From assembly GCA_017347445.1 (NCBI GenBank), contig AP021856.1:2488613-2552612 (forward strand): a stretch of DNA of 64,000 bases. The letters run 5' to 3'. Below are positions 25,480 to 34,930 of the stretch, one piece after another; the stretch's first letter is position 1; the number at the start of each line of letters is the position of its first letter. Source of the stretch: Candidatus Brocadia pituitae (GTDB taxonomy: Bacteria > Planctomycetota > Brocadiia > Brocadiales > Brocadiaceae). The position numbers were made by a program, and so were the translations under genes. Below the pieces are notes generated by a model, which was given only the letters and a program-made list of their open reading frames with translations, had not been told where the DNA came from and searched no databases.

Positions 25480-28142
25480 TCTGTTTCCATCCAGTTTATC
25501 CCGGTCTTTATGTTTACCTTGATCGGAACATTCAGGACAACAGCATGACTCATTTCCTCTTGTACGAGAAAACGTGCCTGTGTCAGGGTATTTCTCTGCA
25601 CCTCAAAAAGCAATTCATCATGTATCTGAAGAAGCATCTTCGCCCCAAAGTCGCATTTCTTTAACTTTGCATAAATATTGTTCATGGCAACCTTGATTAA
25701 ATCGGCCGCTGAGCCCTGAATAATGGTATTAACAGCAATACGTTCTGATAAGTTTCTCAGTTTTTTATCTTTAGAACGAAGATCGGACACAAACCGTTTT
25801 CTCTGAAACAGCGTTTTTACATAACCACAGGTTCTTGCTTCTTCTATAACCGTGTCTCGAAATCCTTTTACTCCCTTGTATAAAGCAAAATAGGTGTCAA
25901 TAAACTCCCGTGCCTTTTCCAGTGATAGCCCGGTATCACGGGAAAGCCCAAATTCACTCAGTCCGTAAATTATTCCAAAGTTAACCGCCTTTGCATTACG
26001 CCTCATTTCTGGAACCACGTTTTCTATCGGAACGTTATACATTGCTGCGGCAACAGCAGCGTGAATATCCTTGTCCTGATGAAATGCCTCAACGAGGGCC
26101 TCATCTCCGGAAAAATGCGCCAGGATGCGCAATTCTATCTGTGAATAATCTGCCGACAAAAATACAGCGTCATTTCCGCGGGGGATGAAGGCACGCCGAA
26201 TCTGCCTCCCCATTTCTGTGCGAATGGGAATATTTTGCAGGTTTGGCTCACTGCTACTGAGCCGGCCCGTTGCCGTAACGGTCTGATTAAACGAGGTATG
26301 AATGCAGCCCGTATCGGAGTTTACCATTTCCGGCAAGGCATCGATATACGTATTTTTTAATTTCATAAGCTGACGGTATTCGAGGACTAACTTAGGGAGG
26401 GTATGTTGCCACGCAAGGGAGGTCAGGACATTTGCATCCGTTGACAATCCCGTTTTGGTGCGCCTAAGACGGGGTAATTCAAGTTTTTCAAAAAGAATTT
26501 CACTCAACTGCCGGGGCGAACTGATATTAAACTTGTATCCTGCTGAAGCATAAATTTCCTTTTCGACCTGCTGCAATTTCACAGTTAAAATATCGGACAT
26601 CTCCTTTAAAACATGAATGTCTAGACAAATCCCATTCCATTCCATTTCAGCCAAAACATAAATTAATGGTACCTCTACATCTTGCAAGAGCTGCGATAAC
26701 GTACTTTCTTTAAGACGCGGTTCCATCACACCAGCTAAACGAAAAGAGATATCAGCATCCTGGCATGCATATTCGCAGACCTTTTCAACATCAGCCTTGT
26801 CCATGGTGATTTGTTCCTTTCCCGACCCAATCACCTCTGATGTGGTTATGGTCTTATACGATAAATACTCAAAGGCAATATCGTCAAGGTTGTGATTCCT
26901 CTTCCCTGGATTCAGGAGATAGGAAGCAATCATCGTGTCAAATGCAATCCCCTGTAAAAAAATGTTATTCTTTCTGAGTACCAAGGCGTCGTATTTAATA
27001 TTCTGCCCGATTTTTTTAATATTTTCATCTTCTAAAACAGGACGGAGTTGAGAAAGCACGATGTCTGGATTTACCCGTGCTGTTCCTTCCGGTGCCATCA
27101 GTGGTATATAATGCGCTTCCCGTTCCTTCCAAGAAAGTGAAATCCCCACGATCCTGGCCATAAGGGGATTCGTGCTGGTCGTTTCTAAATCTATGGCAAT
27201 TATCCTCTGGGTATTCAATTGGGCAAGAAATTCATGAAACTTTTCTCCAGTGTCTACCAGTTGATACCGTGTATCCTCGGTCTTTGCCGTTGCAACTCTA
27301 TCCGTAAGAAGGGTATGAAACCCATACGCCCTGAACAGTTTTTTTAGTTCTGTCGTTTCGATGGAATTTCTCTTGCATGCACTCAAGCTCAGGGTGATAG
27401 GGATGTCACAATGCAGAAGCAATAGTTTTTGGGAAAGCCTTGCCTGGTCAGCAAATAACCGCAAATTTTCCTGCCTCTTTTTTCCAGAAATGAGATTTAC
27501 ATTGGTAAGCACAGATTCCAGCGACCCCCATTTTTGAATAAGTTCCAAAGCAGTTTTATTGCCGATGCCGGGCACCCCCGGTATATTGTCCGAAGCATCG
27601 CCGGAGAGTGCCAACACTTCAACCACCTGTTCTGGTCGTATGCCTTTTTCATTGAAAAGAACCTCCGGGTCAATCATCTTTCCCTTTTTTGCATGCAATA
27701 TTTTTACCCTGGAATTGAGTAATTGTTCCATATCCTTATCTGTAGTCACTATGACAACTTCAACCGGTTTATCAGAAAGTAATTTAACGAGGGTGCCGAT
27801 TATATCGTCTGCCTCATAACCTTTAGCAGCGTAAACGGGAATATGAAAAGCCCTGACAATTTTATAAATCAGCGGAATTTGTACCTGCAATTCATCGGGC
27901 GTCGGTTTACGGTTTGCTTTGTACTCACGATAACTGCTATGTCTATGGGTAGTACCTCTTGTATCAAATACTACCGCTACATATTCGGGACGATGCTCCC
28001 TGAGTAACTTCTGCAGCATCCGCGTAAATCCATACACTGCATTTGCCGGTTTTCCAGCAGGGGTTGTCAGTCTTGCCGTAATAGCATAAAAGGCCTGATA
28101 GCACTGTGAATGACCATCAATAATATAGAATCGCTCTGACAT
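25476..28142 (-). CDS. polA: DNA polymerase I
   Basis: An 888-residue repair and Okazaki-fragment polymerase. Domains in order: 5'-3' exonuclease (YIIDGHSQCYQAFYAI to about residue 290, with EADDIIGTL and SGDASDNIPGVPGIG), a 3'-5' proofreading domain (IIAIDLETTSTNPLMA onward, acidic DLE present) and the A-family polymerase domain (FLSADYSQIELRILAHF motif A, RRNAKAVNFGIIYGLSEFG motif B, LLQIHDELLFE motif C). All catalytic motifs look intact. First gene of the minus-strand string. Confidence 0.97.
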   Translation of the reverse strand: MSERFYIIDGHSQCYQAFYAITARLTTPAGKPANAVYGFTRMLQKLLREHRPEYVAVVFDTRGTTHRHSSYREYKANRKPTPDELQVQIPLIYKIVRAFHIPVYAAKGYEADDIIGTLVKLLSDKPVEVVIVTTDKDMEQLLNSRVKILHAKKGKMIDPEVLFNEKGIRPEQVVEVLALSGDASDNIPGVPGIGNKTALELIQKWGSLESVLTNVNLISGKKRQENLRLFADQARLSQKLLLLHCDIPITLSLSACKRNSIETTELKKLFRAYGFHTLLTDRVATAKTEDTRYQLVDTGEKFHEFLAQLNTQRIIAIDLETTSTNPLMARIVGISLSWKEREAHYIPLMAPEGTARVNPDIVLSQLRPVLEDENIKKIGQNIKYDALVLRKNNIFLQGIAFDTMIASYLLNPGKRNHNLDDIAFEYLSYKTITTSEVIGSGKEQITMDKADVEKVCEYACQDADISFRLAGVMEPRLKESTLSQLLQDVEVPLIYVLAEMEWNGICLDIHVLKEMSDILTVKLQQVEKEIYASAGYKFNISSPRQLSEILFEKLELPRLRRTKTGLSTDANVLTSLAWQHTLPKLVLEYRQLMKLKNTYIDALPEMVNSDTGCIHTSFNQTVTATGRLSSSEPNLQNIPIRTEMGRQIRRAFIPRGNDAVFLSADYSQIELRILAHFSGDEALVEAFHQDKDIHAAVAAAMYNVPIENVVPEMRRNAKAVNFGIIYGLSEFGLSRDTGLSLEKAREFIDTYFALYKGVKGFRDTVIEEARTCGYVKTLFQRKRFVSDLRSKDKKLRNLSERIAVNTIIQGSAADLIKVAMNNIYAKLKKCDFGAKMLLQIHDELLFEVQRNTLTQARFLVQEEMSHAVVLNVPIKVNIKTGINWMETE

Positions 28143-28695
28143 TCTGTTAGCGATGTAAAACCTTGCGCGCCATCAAAACGATGATTTGCTCAGAAGCATC
28201 TGAAAATAATACAGACATGCAATTGATTGGCAAGACAAATTGCGGAGATATAACGTAAAAATTATTTATGATTTATAGTTAAAAATTGTGGAAATTTAAA
28301 GCAAGGCAACTGTGTTATACAATTAATGCGATTTATTAACGATGTTGTGAGTACCAGAACAAATTAAAGGGAAGGTTAGCGTACAGCTTTTGCTAACTTC
28401 AGGCTGGACAACCTATCATTATCCGAAACTAATTATGTTTGGATAACATATAGTAACAAGAATATCATCATTAAAAATTATTGTCAAGTGAAATAATAAA
28501 TTTTGTTTCAAGGAATCTATTGTCGTCATTTTACAGAACCAGGTTGATGGCTTTTCATTAAAAACAGGAATATTCCTTGAAAATGTTCATCAGAGGTGGT
28601 ATTCTTTTCACTATCTGAATCCGAGCAGCAGATGATTTTACAATGATTTCAGTTTTGTTTCTGAAATATCCATCGCAAAAGCAACAGAATGAGGT
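28143..28695. other. Intergenic region upstream of polA and tRNA-Met
   Basis: About 550 AT-rich bases between divergently read polA and the tRNA. An inverted repeat TTATCC/GGATAA lies near 28420-28445. Promoters for both sides must lie here but none stands out. No gene seen. Confidence 0.35.
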
Positions 28696-28771
28696 GGCGG
28701 TGTAGCTCAGTTGGTAGAGCAGCGGACTCATAAGCCGCGCGTCGGGGGTTCAATTCCCTCCACCGCTACCA
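28696..28771 (+). tRNA. tRNA-Met (anticodon CAT)
   Basis: A complete 76-nt cloverleaf with encoded CCA. Acceptor GGCGGTG pairs with CACCGCT, the D arm is AGCTCAGTTGGTAGAGC, the anticodon loop is CTCATAA, and the T arm contains GGTTCAATTCC. The close match to elongator tRNA-Met in other bacteria (GGCGGTGTAGCTCAG...CACCGCTACCA) favours Met over the lysidine-modified Ile tRNA, which also has CAT. The last anticodon-stem pair is an A-G mismatch. Confidence 0.93.
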
Positions 28772-29159
28772 AAAATCTCTGAATTAAATCCACAAGCAAA
28801 CCCTTTCCTTTTTTTGACCATGTCTAATCGCATGGATGTTATGGATTCTTTTTTCATAAGTTTTTATACCGGCTTACGTTGAAGGATTTAATTCAGCAAT
28901 TATCAGGTATTTATTACTATCAAGCCCAACAAAGTCTAATCCGTTGTCAAAAATTGTCGATAGTTAAAAAGATCTTTCATGATGCTTCTCGTTGATTATG
29001 TTATCAGCTTAGATATAATCACCTGCAATTTTTCAATGTTTCGCAGAATCTTATCTGTCCCTGGACTGCGAAACGACAAATTCTGCATAAAGGCAGAAGG
29101 AATCTCATTGATTCATCTTTATCTCTTATATCATCCCTTTATTTTTAGAGGAGTTGCCC
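28772..29159. other. Intergenic region after tRNA-Met
   Basis: No gene supported. A 65-codon frame at 28979 has no ribosome site or family resemblance. Confidence 0.3.
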
Positions 29160-29747
29160 TTGAAGAAAATTATTAGCTTGCTTGCCGTTACCCTGTTTTG
29201 CATTACACAATCGGTTTGGGCAAACTCGTCCAATCCACGCATTCGCTTGGAAACCAACAAAGGCACCATTGTTCTTGAGCTCGATCAAAAATCGTCTCCT
29301 AAAACCGTTGATAATTTTCTCGGTTATGTACGCAATGGATTTTATAACGGCACCATTTTTCACCGGGTAATCAGAGATTTTATGATCCAGGGTGGCGGTT
29401 TTACTGCCAATATGCACCAAAAACCTACGAGAGCTCCCATCACAAACGAAGCTGATAACGGACTTGGAAATCTTCGCGGCACCGTAGCCATGGCGCGTAC
29501 CATGGACCCTCATTCTGCTACAGCCCAATTCTTCATCAATACCGTGGATAACCCCTTCCTCGACCACAAGGGGAAGGATTCTCATGGCTGGGGTTATTGC
29601 GTCTTTGGCAAAGTCGTGGAAGGTATGCACGTCGTTGACGCCATTGCAAGTCTGCCGACCATCACCAAGTCTGGCTTTGATGATGTGCCTGCTTCTCTCG
29701 TAATTATTGAACAAACGACTTTTGATAGAGAGACCAAATCTAATTGA
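29160..29747 (+). CDS. Secreted cyclophilin-type peptidyl-prolyl isomerase
   Basis: Catalyses cis-trans isomerisation of proline bonds during folding of exported proteins. A signal peptide (LLAVTLFCITQSVWA) precedes a cyclophilin domain with the active-site stretch FHRVIRDFMIQGGGF, the GTVAMART segment with SATAQFFI, and FGKVVEGMHVVDAI. I choose the TTG at 29160, spaced six bases from AGAGGAG; another TTG two codons upstream is too close. About 195 residues, normal for periplasmic PpiA-like proteins. Confidence 0.93.
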   Translation: MKKIISLLAVTLFCITQSVWANSSNPRIRLETNKGTIVLELDQKSSPKTVDNFLGYVRNGFYNGTIFHRVIRDFMIQGGGFTANMHQKPTRAPITNEADNGLGNLRGTVAMARTMDPHSATAQFFINTVDNPFLDHKGKDSHGWGYCVFGKVVEGMHVVDAIASLPTITKSGFDDVPASLVIIEQTTFDRETKSN

Positions 29748-29828
29748 TTACAACATGCTTTTCCCGGCTGCATTATGGCAATGACACAGCAGTAGAGATA
29801 CGGACAAGAATTTTAAGGTAAATTCATT

Positions 29829-31028
29829 ATGAAGGAATTCATTGGCTTTATAGCAATAATTATTAGCCTGTTGCTTCTTTTGCTATTGGCTTTCGGATTA
29901 CTTCGGGTAGCGCTTATAACCTTGCCTGCCTGTACGGTGGCTATCAGTGTAATGCTTTTAGTCTTGTATCTCTTTCGTGCCCAAAGAGTCCATTATTTGA
30001 ACTCCCACGGGGTTTTGTCAAGAATACTCGTTGTCCAGTTTGAAGGACACAAATTACATTGGGAACTGGAAGAATCACAAATTGCGTTGTATGCAAAAGC
30101 AAAACTGGCAACCTTCTTTAGCATTATCCTGGGTATAACATCAATATGGGTGATATTAAGTTTCACCTATAAAAAAGGCGCCTTCAATAATCTAACGAGA
30201 CTTTCTTCAGATGCCAACATGATTATAGGATATATAATATCCGGCATCGTTATTATTATAACAATCATTAAGGCAAAACCGGCAGAAACCCTCAAGGATG
30301 CAATATGGGACCGGGGAAGTTACCTTGTAAACCAGATTAATACCCAGCTTGAAAGAATCCATGAATTAGGCTCTTTGGAAACTTCGATTCAATCCCTTGC
30401 TTATCAATTAAAAATCTCTTTTCCTGCAGATTTCAAAACAGCAATTCAAAAGTTTGTCTGCACTCACAAGAACGAACTGCTCTCTGATACAACCGACCTG
30501 AACAATTTGATTGCAGCACAAATCAAACACGCCGAAGAAGACAGAATGTATTTAGAAAAAGCAAACAATCACTACCGTGCGGCAATGAAACTTTACATGG
30601 TCGTGGCTGTTGAAGTGAACTGGACCGGCAGTATATCACTGATAAAAGAAATGGAATATGATTACGAAGGATTAACCTCCGAAAATATGAAATCCCTTTT
30701 ATCAGAGAGAAAATGGGATGATTTCCATGATATCGTGCAGGAAATCATGAAGGATCTTCAACAACTGAGAGAACTAGCCAGAAAATACCAGGAAGAGGGA
30801 ACTCCTGATAACAAGAAAGAGACTGACGAAGAAAAGGCATATCGTCTTATGGAAATTTCTCCTGCTGCCTCAAATGAAGAAATTAAAAAGGCATACCGAG
30901 ACCTGGCGCTTAACTATCATCCCGACAATGCAGAACAAACAACCCTGGGCATTAAAAAATTGGCAGAAGATCATTTTAAAGAGATTAACTGGGCATATGA
31001 TTTTTTAAAACAAATTCGAAGCCTCTGA
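29829..31028 (+). CDS. Membrane protein with C-terminal J domain
   Basis: A 399-residue protein. Two hydrophobic segments at residues about 5-55 and two more at about 95-150 anchor it, followed by a long helical region (about 155-320). The last 65 residues are a DnaJ domain with the HPD tripeptide in YRDLALNYHPDNAEQ, so it should stimulate an Hsp70 at the membrane. No Gly/Phe or zinc-finger region is present. The next gene, a VWA protein, starts 15 bases later with its own ribosome site, so they form a two-gene unit. The role is unknown. Confidence 0.82.
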   Translation: MKEFIGFIAIIISLLLLLLLAFGLLRVALITLPACTVAISVMLLVLYLFRAQRVHYLNSHGVLSRILVVQFEGHKLHWELEESQIALYAKAKLATFFSIILGITSIWVILSFTYKKGAFNNLTRLSSDANMIIGYIISGIVIIITIIKAKPAETLKDAIWDRGSYLVNQINTQLERIHELGSLETSIQSLAYQLKISFPADFKTAIQKFVCTHKNELLSDTTDLNNLIAAQIKHAEEDRMYLEKANNHYRAAMKLYMVVAVEVNWTGSISLIKEMEYDYEGLTSENMKSLLSERKWDDFHDIVQEIMKDLQQLRELARKYQEEGTPDNKKETDEEKAYRLMEISPAASNEEIKKAYRDLALNYHPDNAEQTTLGIKKLAEDHFKEINWAYDFLKQIRSL

Positions 31029-31043
31029 TAAGGAATACCATGC

Positions 31044-31694
31044 ATGAATAAGAAGAAAAATTCCATTGATTCTACGAACAAAGACGGTGCCATCGAAAGA
31101 TATCAGCAAAAACCATGGGCAAAAAAACTTGCAGCTGCCTCTGGAAAACCAGTAATCATACGACGGTCTGCCAAAAATGTCTATCTCCTTGTAGATTGCT
31201 CGGGAAGCATGACGGAGGGCAACAAACTAGAACAGGTGAAAAATGGCGCTATCGGCTTTGCCAAAGAAGCTCTGAGGAAGGAATACTCGGTCGGTCTCAT
31301 TCAGTTTGCATCTCACGCTGAGCACCTGCTTGAATTACAGAATGAACTTACGTATCTCACTACGAAAGTAGAAAGCATGTCGGCCTGTGGCTCAACGAAC
31401 ATGGCAGCTGCCATCCAAATAGCAAGAGATAGTTTCGCCGATACGGCCAGTGAGAAAGTAGTTTGCCTGGTTACAGACGGAATGCCAGACGATAAAAAAG
31501 CCACCATTGAAGCGGCAAATGAACTCAGAACGAAGGGAGTAGAAATCATGACCATTGGAACGGATGATGCCGATAAAGAATTTCTTGAAAAACTTGCGAC
31601 TCGAAAAGAACTTTCCCTCATGGTTTTAAGAGACCAGCTTGAAAGGGGCATTATTTCTATGGCTAAGATGCTCCCCCATACAATTGAGTGCTAA
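31044..31694 (+). CDS. VWA-domain protein
   Basis: A 216-residue soluble protein that is almost only a von Willebrand factor A domain. All metal-site (MIDAS) elements are present: DCSGSM near residue 52, the Thr in CGSTNMAAAI, and the Asp in VTDGMPDD. VWA domains bind partner proteins through the metal ion. No signal peptide is seen. It follows the J-domain membrane protein closely, with AAGGAAT before its ATG, suggesting a chaperone-linked assembly function; this is inference. Confidence 0.88.
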   Translation: MNKKKNSIDSTNKDGAIERYQQKPWAKKLAAASGKPVIIRRSAKNVYLLVDCSGSMTEGNKLEQVKNGAIGFAKEALRKEYSVGLIQFASHAEHLLELQNELTYLTTKVESMSACGSTNMAAAIQIARDSFADTASEKVVCLVTDGMPDDKKATIEAANELRTKGVEIMTIGTDDADKEFLEKLATRKELSLMVLRDQLERGIISMAKMLPHTIEC

Positions 31695-31799
31695 CGATCA
31701 CCAAGTTTTTCCAGAAGTGTTCTGGAGAAATTATTGCTTATTACGATAGAACTCGTTATTATTTCTATTAAGTATAAATGAGTTTGATTGCAAATAAAT

Positions 31800-31842
31800 C
31801 CTAAATTTCCATGCATATCATGGGGATTTAGGTTTATTTTTT
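31800..31842 (+). terminator. Intrinsic terminator after the J-domain/VWA unit
   Basis: A 14-bp stem (CCTAAATTTCCATG with CATGGGGATTTAGG, one mismatch, loop CATAT) followed by TTTATTTTTTT. It ends about 30 bases before ychF, so ychF must be transcribed from a promoter overlapping it or by read-through. Confidence 0.75.
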
Positions 31843-31872
31843 TATTATCTTAACCAGGAGAAGGATTTATAC

Positions 31873-32961
31873 ATGGGCTTAAATTGTGGTATCGTTGGAT
31901 TACCAAACGTGGGAAAATCCACTATCTTTAATGCATTAACTTCAGCCAAGGCCGTTTCTGCAAATTATCCTTTTTGCACCATTGACCCCAATGTGGGTGT
32001 CGTTGCAGTTCCGGATCAACGGCTTGATAAAATAGCAGAACTGATTACGACTGAAAAAATTGTTCCTACCACGGTAGAGTTTGTTGATATCGCAGGCCTA
32101 GTGAAGGGTGCCAGCCAGGGGGAAGGCTTGGGAAATCAATTTTTGGGACATATCAAAAGTGTTAATGCGGTCTTACATGTGGTGCGATGTTTTGAGAAAA
32201 GTGATATCATTCACGTAGAAGGTGAAATAAATCCGGTCAGGGATATTGAAATTATCAATACAGAACTGATTCTTGCAGATCTGGAAACCGTAGAAAAGCG
32301 TTTAATGAAAAATGAAAAGTTGACGAAGACAGGAGATAAAAATATTATTGCTTCTGTTGCCGCGTTAAAAAAAATCCGCGATGCTTTGAATAACAGCATA
32401 CCTGCCAGACTGGCTATCCAGACTGATGATGAAAGAAAACACATTGATGACCTGCATTTATTGACTGCAAAACCTGTATTATATGTTATTAATGTCTTTG
32501 ATTACGAAAAGGACAAACCTTACATAGACAAGGTCACCAATCACGCCCAGAAGGAACATTCCAAATGCGTTGTTATTTCTGGCGATATAGAAGCAGAAAT
32601 TTCTCAGATGGAACCAACGGAGAGGAAGCACTACTATCAGGAGATGGGAATAGAAGAATCCGGGCTTGAAAGGTTGATTCGAGAAACGTACCACTTGTTA
32701 GGCTTAATCACCTACTTCACAGCAGGACCTAAAGAAGTAAAGGCATGGACCATCAAACAAGGAACAAAGGCTCCTCAGGCAGCCGGTGTGATCCATTCTG
32801 ACTTTGAACGTGGATTTATCTGCGCTGAGACTTACAATTATCACGACCTGATATCGACAGGTACAGAACAAAAAGTCAGGGAGAAGGGGTTTTTAAGACT
32901 TGAGGGAAAAGAATATGTTGTAAAAGACGGGGACATTATGCATTTCAGGTTTAATGTGTGA
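31873..32961 (+). CDS. ychF: Ribosome-binding ATPase YchF (OLA1 family)
   Basis: A 362-residue Obg-like ATPase that binds ribosomes. Motifs: GLPNVGKSTIFNALT (P-loop), FVDIAGLVKGASQGEGLGNQF (G3 region), an altered G4 typical of YchF that gives ATP preference (VLYVINVFDYEK), and the C-terminal TGS domain (LITYFTAGPKEVKAWTIKQG to the end). A good ribosome site (AGGAGAAGGA) precedes the ATG. Monocistronic. Confidence 0.96.
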   Translation: MGLNCGIVGLPNVGKSTIFNALTSAKAVSANYPFCTIDPNVGVVAVPDQRLDKIAELITTEKIVPTTVEFVDIAGLVKGASQGEGLGNQFLGHIKSVNAVLHVVRCFEKSDIIHVEGEINPVRDIEIINTELILADLETVEKRLMKNEKLTKTGDKNIIASVAALKKIRDALNNSIPARLAIQTDDERKHIDDLHLLTAKPVLYVINVFDYEKDKPYIDKVTNHAQKEHSKCVVISGDIEAEISQMEPTERKHYYQEMGIEESGLERLIRETYHLLGLITYFTAGPKEVKAWTIKQGTKAPQAAGVIHSDFERGFICAETYNYHDLISTGTEQKVREKGFLRLEGKEYVVKDGDIMHFRFNV

Positions 32962-33149
32962 GAATATCTGCAGGTTATCAGCTTGCAATGGTTATGACCT
33001 GGCCGTTTATGTACGAGCGTACCGTAGCCGTACCTGATTAGACAACCGGAGAAATAACGGGTTTAAAAATACCCGCCTGACCATGCAGAATACGTTCCGC
33101 AAGTCTCCCGACTACATCACATTTAGAGCCAAGGTCTCTGTGGATGTAA

Positions 33150-33224
33150 AAGCCCGCGATCGGAGTCGAACCGACAACCTCATCATTACGAATGACGTGC
33201 TCCGCCAATTGAGCTACGCGGGCT
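33150..33224 (-). tRNA. tRNA-Thr (anticodon CGT)
   Basis: A cloverleaf on the minus strand: acceptor AGCCCGC/GCGGGCT, D arm TAGCTCAATTGGCGGAGC, anticodon loop TTCGTAA, T arm GTCGGTTCGACTCCGAT. No CCA is encoded, unlike the tRNA-Met in this window. The first pair is A-T rather than the usual G-C of many Thr tRNAs. Confidence 0.9.
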
Positions 33225-33434
33225 AAAGATGTCTATTCAAAAGCAAAGAATCATATTATACGATTTTTTTTCTTATTTACAATAAATTATTCATAACCTG
33301 AACAAGTCGGAAAAGACAAAAGCTGAAACATGAATTCACGCGTTAACCCTGACAAGATTAATATTAATCGTATTTTGGTAAAACCATCGTTGGAAAATAC
33401 GCAACCCCGGACAATGAATGATAATTATCGAGTG
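33225..33434. other. Short intergenic region
   Basis: No gene supported; the 64-codon frame starting at 33330 overlaps the 3' end of kdsA on the other strand and has no family resemblance. Confidence 0.3.
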
Positions 33435-34253
33435 CTATTTGCACGACACAACCTTGTGAATCTCCAATACCTGCTCAATGAGACACGAGAGATCCTGAAG
33501 AGGCAGCATGGTCGCTGCATCTGAAAGCGCCGTCTCCGGGGTTTCGTGCACTTCAAGAAACAGGCCATCACAACCGGCAGCAATGGCAGCCCTGGCAAGC
33601 GGCACAATCATCTTTCTTTCACCTCCAGATACGTTTCCCTGCCCGCCTGGAAGCTGAACGCTGTGTGTGGCATCGTAGATTACCGGATAACCCGATTCCC
33701 GCATAATAACCAGCGACCGCATATCGCTGACCAGATTATTATAGCCAAAACTTGTTCCCCGCTCCGTTAACAGAATCTGTTCGTTTCCCGTACTCCGGAT
33801 TTTTTCGACAACCGATTTCATATCCCAAGGGGCAAGAAACTGTCCTTTTTTCATATTCACCGGTTTACCAGTCTTTGCAGCCGCCACAATTAAATCAGTT
33901 TGGCGGCACAGAAATGCGGGAATTTGTAGAATATCAAGCGTTTCTGCTGCCAATGGGACGTCTTCCGCGCCATGGACGTCAGAAAGCACGGGCACACCAA
34001 CCTGTCTCTTAATATCTGCCAAAATTTTTAGTCCCTCTTTTATTCCAGGCCCCCGATATGAATGGACTGACGTCCGGTTTGCCTTGTCATAGGACGCCTT
34101 AAAGACAAAAGGTATTTTTTTGGGCTGAAAAATCATCTTTAATTTTTCAGCCAATTTCAAACAACCTTCATGGCTCTCAATGACACACGGACCTGCAATG
34201 AAGACCAGGGGATGCCCCCGCCCTATCGAAAAGTCTTTGATCTTTACCAACAT
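33435..34253 (-). CDS. kdsA: 3-deoxy-8-phosphooctulonate synthase (KDO-8P synthase)
   Basis: Condenses arabinose-5-phosphate with phosphoenolpyruvate to KDO-8P, the precursor of the inner core sugar of lipopolysaccharide. The 272-residue protein shows the family motifs LVFIAGPCVIESHEG, FKASYDKANRTSVHSYRGPG, VPVLSDVHGAEDV and FDAT-like YDATHSVQLPGG. Presence of this gene supports an LPS-bearing cell envelope. Its start ATG is at 34253, and it stands alone. Confidence 0.95.
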   Translation of the reverse strand: MLVKIKDFSIGRGHPLVFIAGPCVIESHEGCLKLAEKLKMIFQPKKIPFVFKASYDKANRTSVHSYRGPGIKEGLKILADIKRQVGVPVLSDVHGAEDVPLAAETLDILQIPAFLCRQTDLIVAAAKTGKPVNMKKGQFLAPWDMKSVVEKIRSTGNEQILLTERGTSFGYNNLVSDMRSLVIMRESGYPVIYDATHSVQLPGGQGNVSGGERKMIVPLARAAIAAGCDGLFLEVHETPETALSDAATMLPLQDLSCLIEQVLEIHKVVSCK

Positions 34254-34559
34254 AGTTATTTCAGTATACCAAAGTAATGAATACGAGATACAAAAAAATA
34301 TTTATTGTTTTTAGTAATTAATTGGACCTTCGGCAGCAACCTTTAAGCTCACCTCTAATAAGATATGGGCAGAGTGTGTTATGGCCAATATATACCGTAC
34401 TATAAATAACAATTTGAGATGTGTCAACAAGATAAACCCAATGCCGACATTACGAAAAAGGGGTTGCCACCTTCGTATTTAGCAGGTACAATAACTTTTT
34501 TTATTTCAGATATTCACCAGAACATTTTTACAAAAGTGAAATTTGAGGATAGTATATTT

Positions 34560-34925
34560 ATGAAAAACAGGGTTTTTGTATGGGTTTGGGTGTTGCTCGG
34601 TTTATCTCTTCCCGCATTCGGACAGTCTTATGAGTATGAAGCGCCTGAAATCAGATTAAGAACCGGACTACCGACGGTATTTACCGTTGAGAGCGTCAGG
34701 CAAATAACGGGAAGTGACGAGGAATCGGTACTCAATATCGGTATCAGCATAAAGAAAGGCAAAATTGAGTCCGTCAGTAGAGATGCGGGGACATGGGTGG
34801 TTACGATAAGAACCAGCAGTAAGGAGGCCTCGACATATTTAATAAAAGATAGTCAATTTAAGATTATGGGTGAGGAATCGAAAAAGGTCATGGTTAATGC
34901 CATTCACTGGAAAGATGGAAACTAA
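34560..34925 (+). CDS. Small exported protein of unknown function
   Basis: A 121-residue protein with a clear signal peptide (MKNRVFVWVWVLLGLSLPAFG) and a mature part of about 100 residues that is rich in beta-strand pattern (SVLNIGISIKKGKIESVSRD, TWVVTIRTSSKEASTYLI). I choose the ATG at 34560 because GAGGAT precedes it and the signal peptide starts there; the frame is open further upstream. It ends five bases before cobM/cbiF and is probably co-transcribed with it. I do not recognise a family. Confidence 0.65.
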   Translation: MKNRVFVWVWVLLGLSLPAFGQSYEYEAPEIRLRTGLPTVFTVESVRQITGSDEESVLNIGISIKKGKIESVSRDAGTWVVTIRTSSKEASTYLIKDSQFKIMGEESKKVMVNAIHWKDGN

Positions 34926-34930
34926 ACCAT

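Noticed and set aside
28696-28771. Reading the CAT tRNA as tRNA-Ile (lysidine) or initiator tRNA
   Set aside because: The acceptor and arm sequences match elongator tRNA-Met of other bacteria, the first pair is not the C-A mismatch of initiators.
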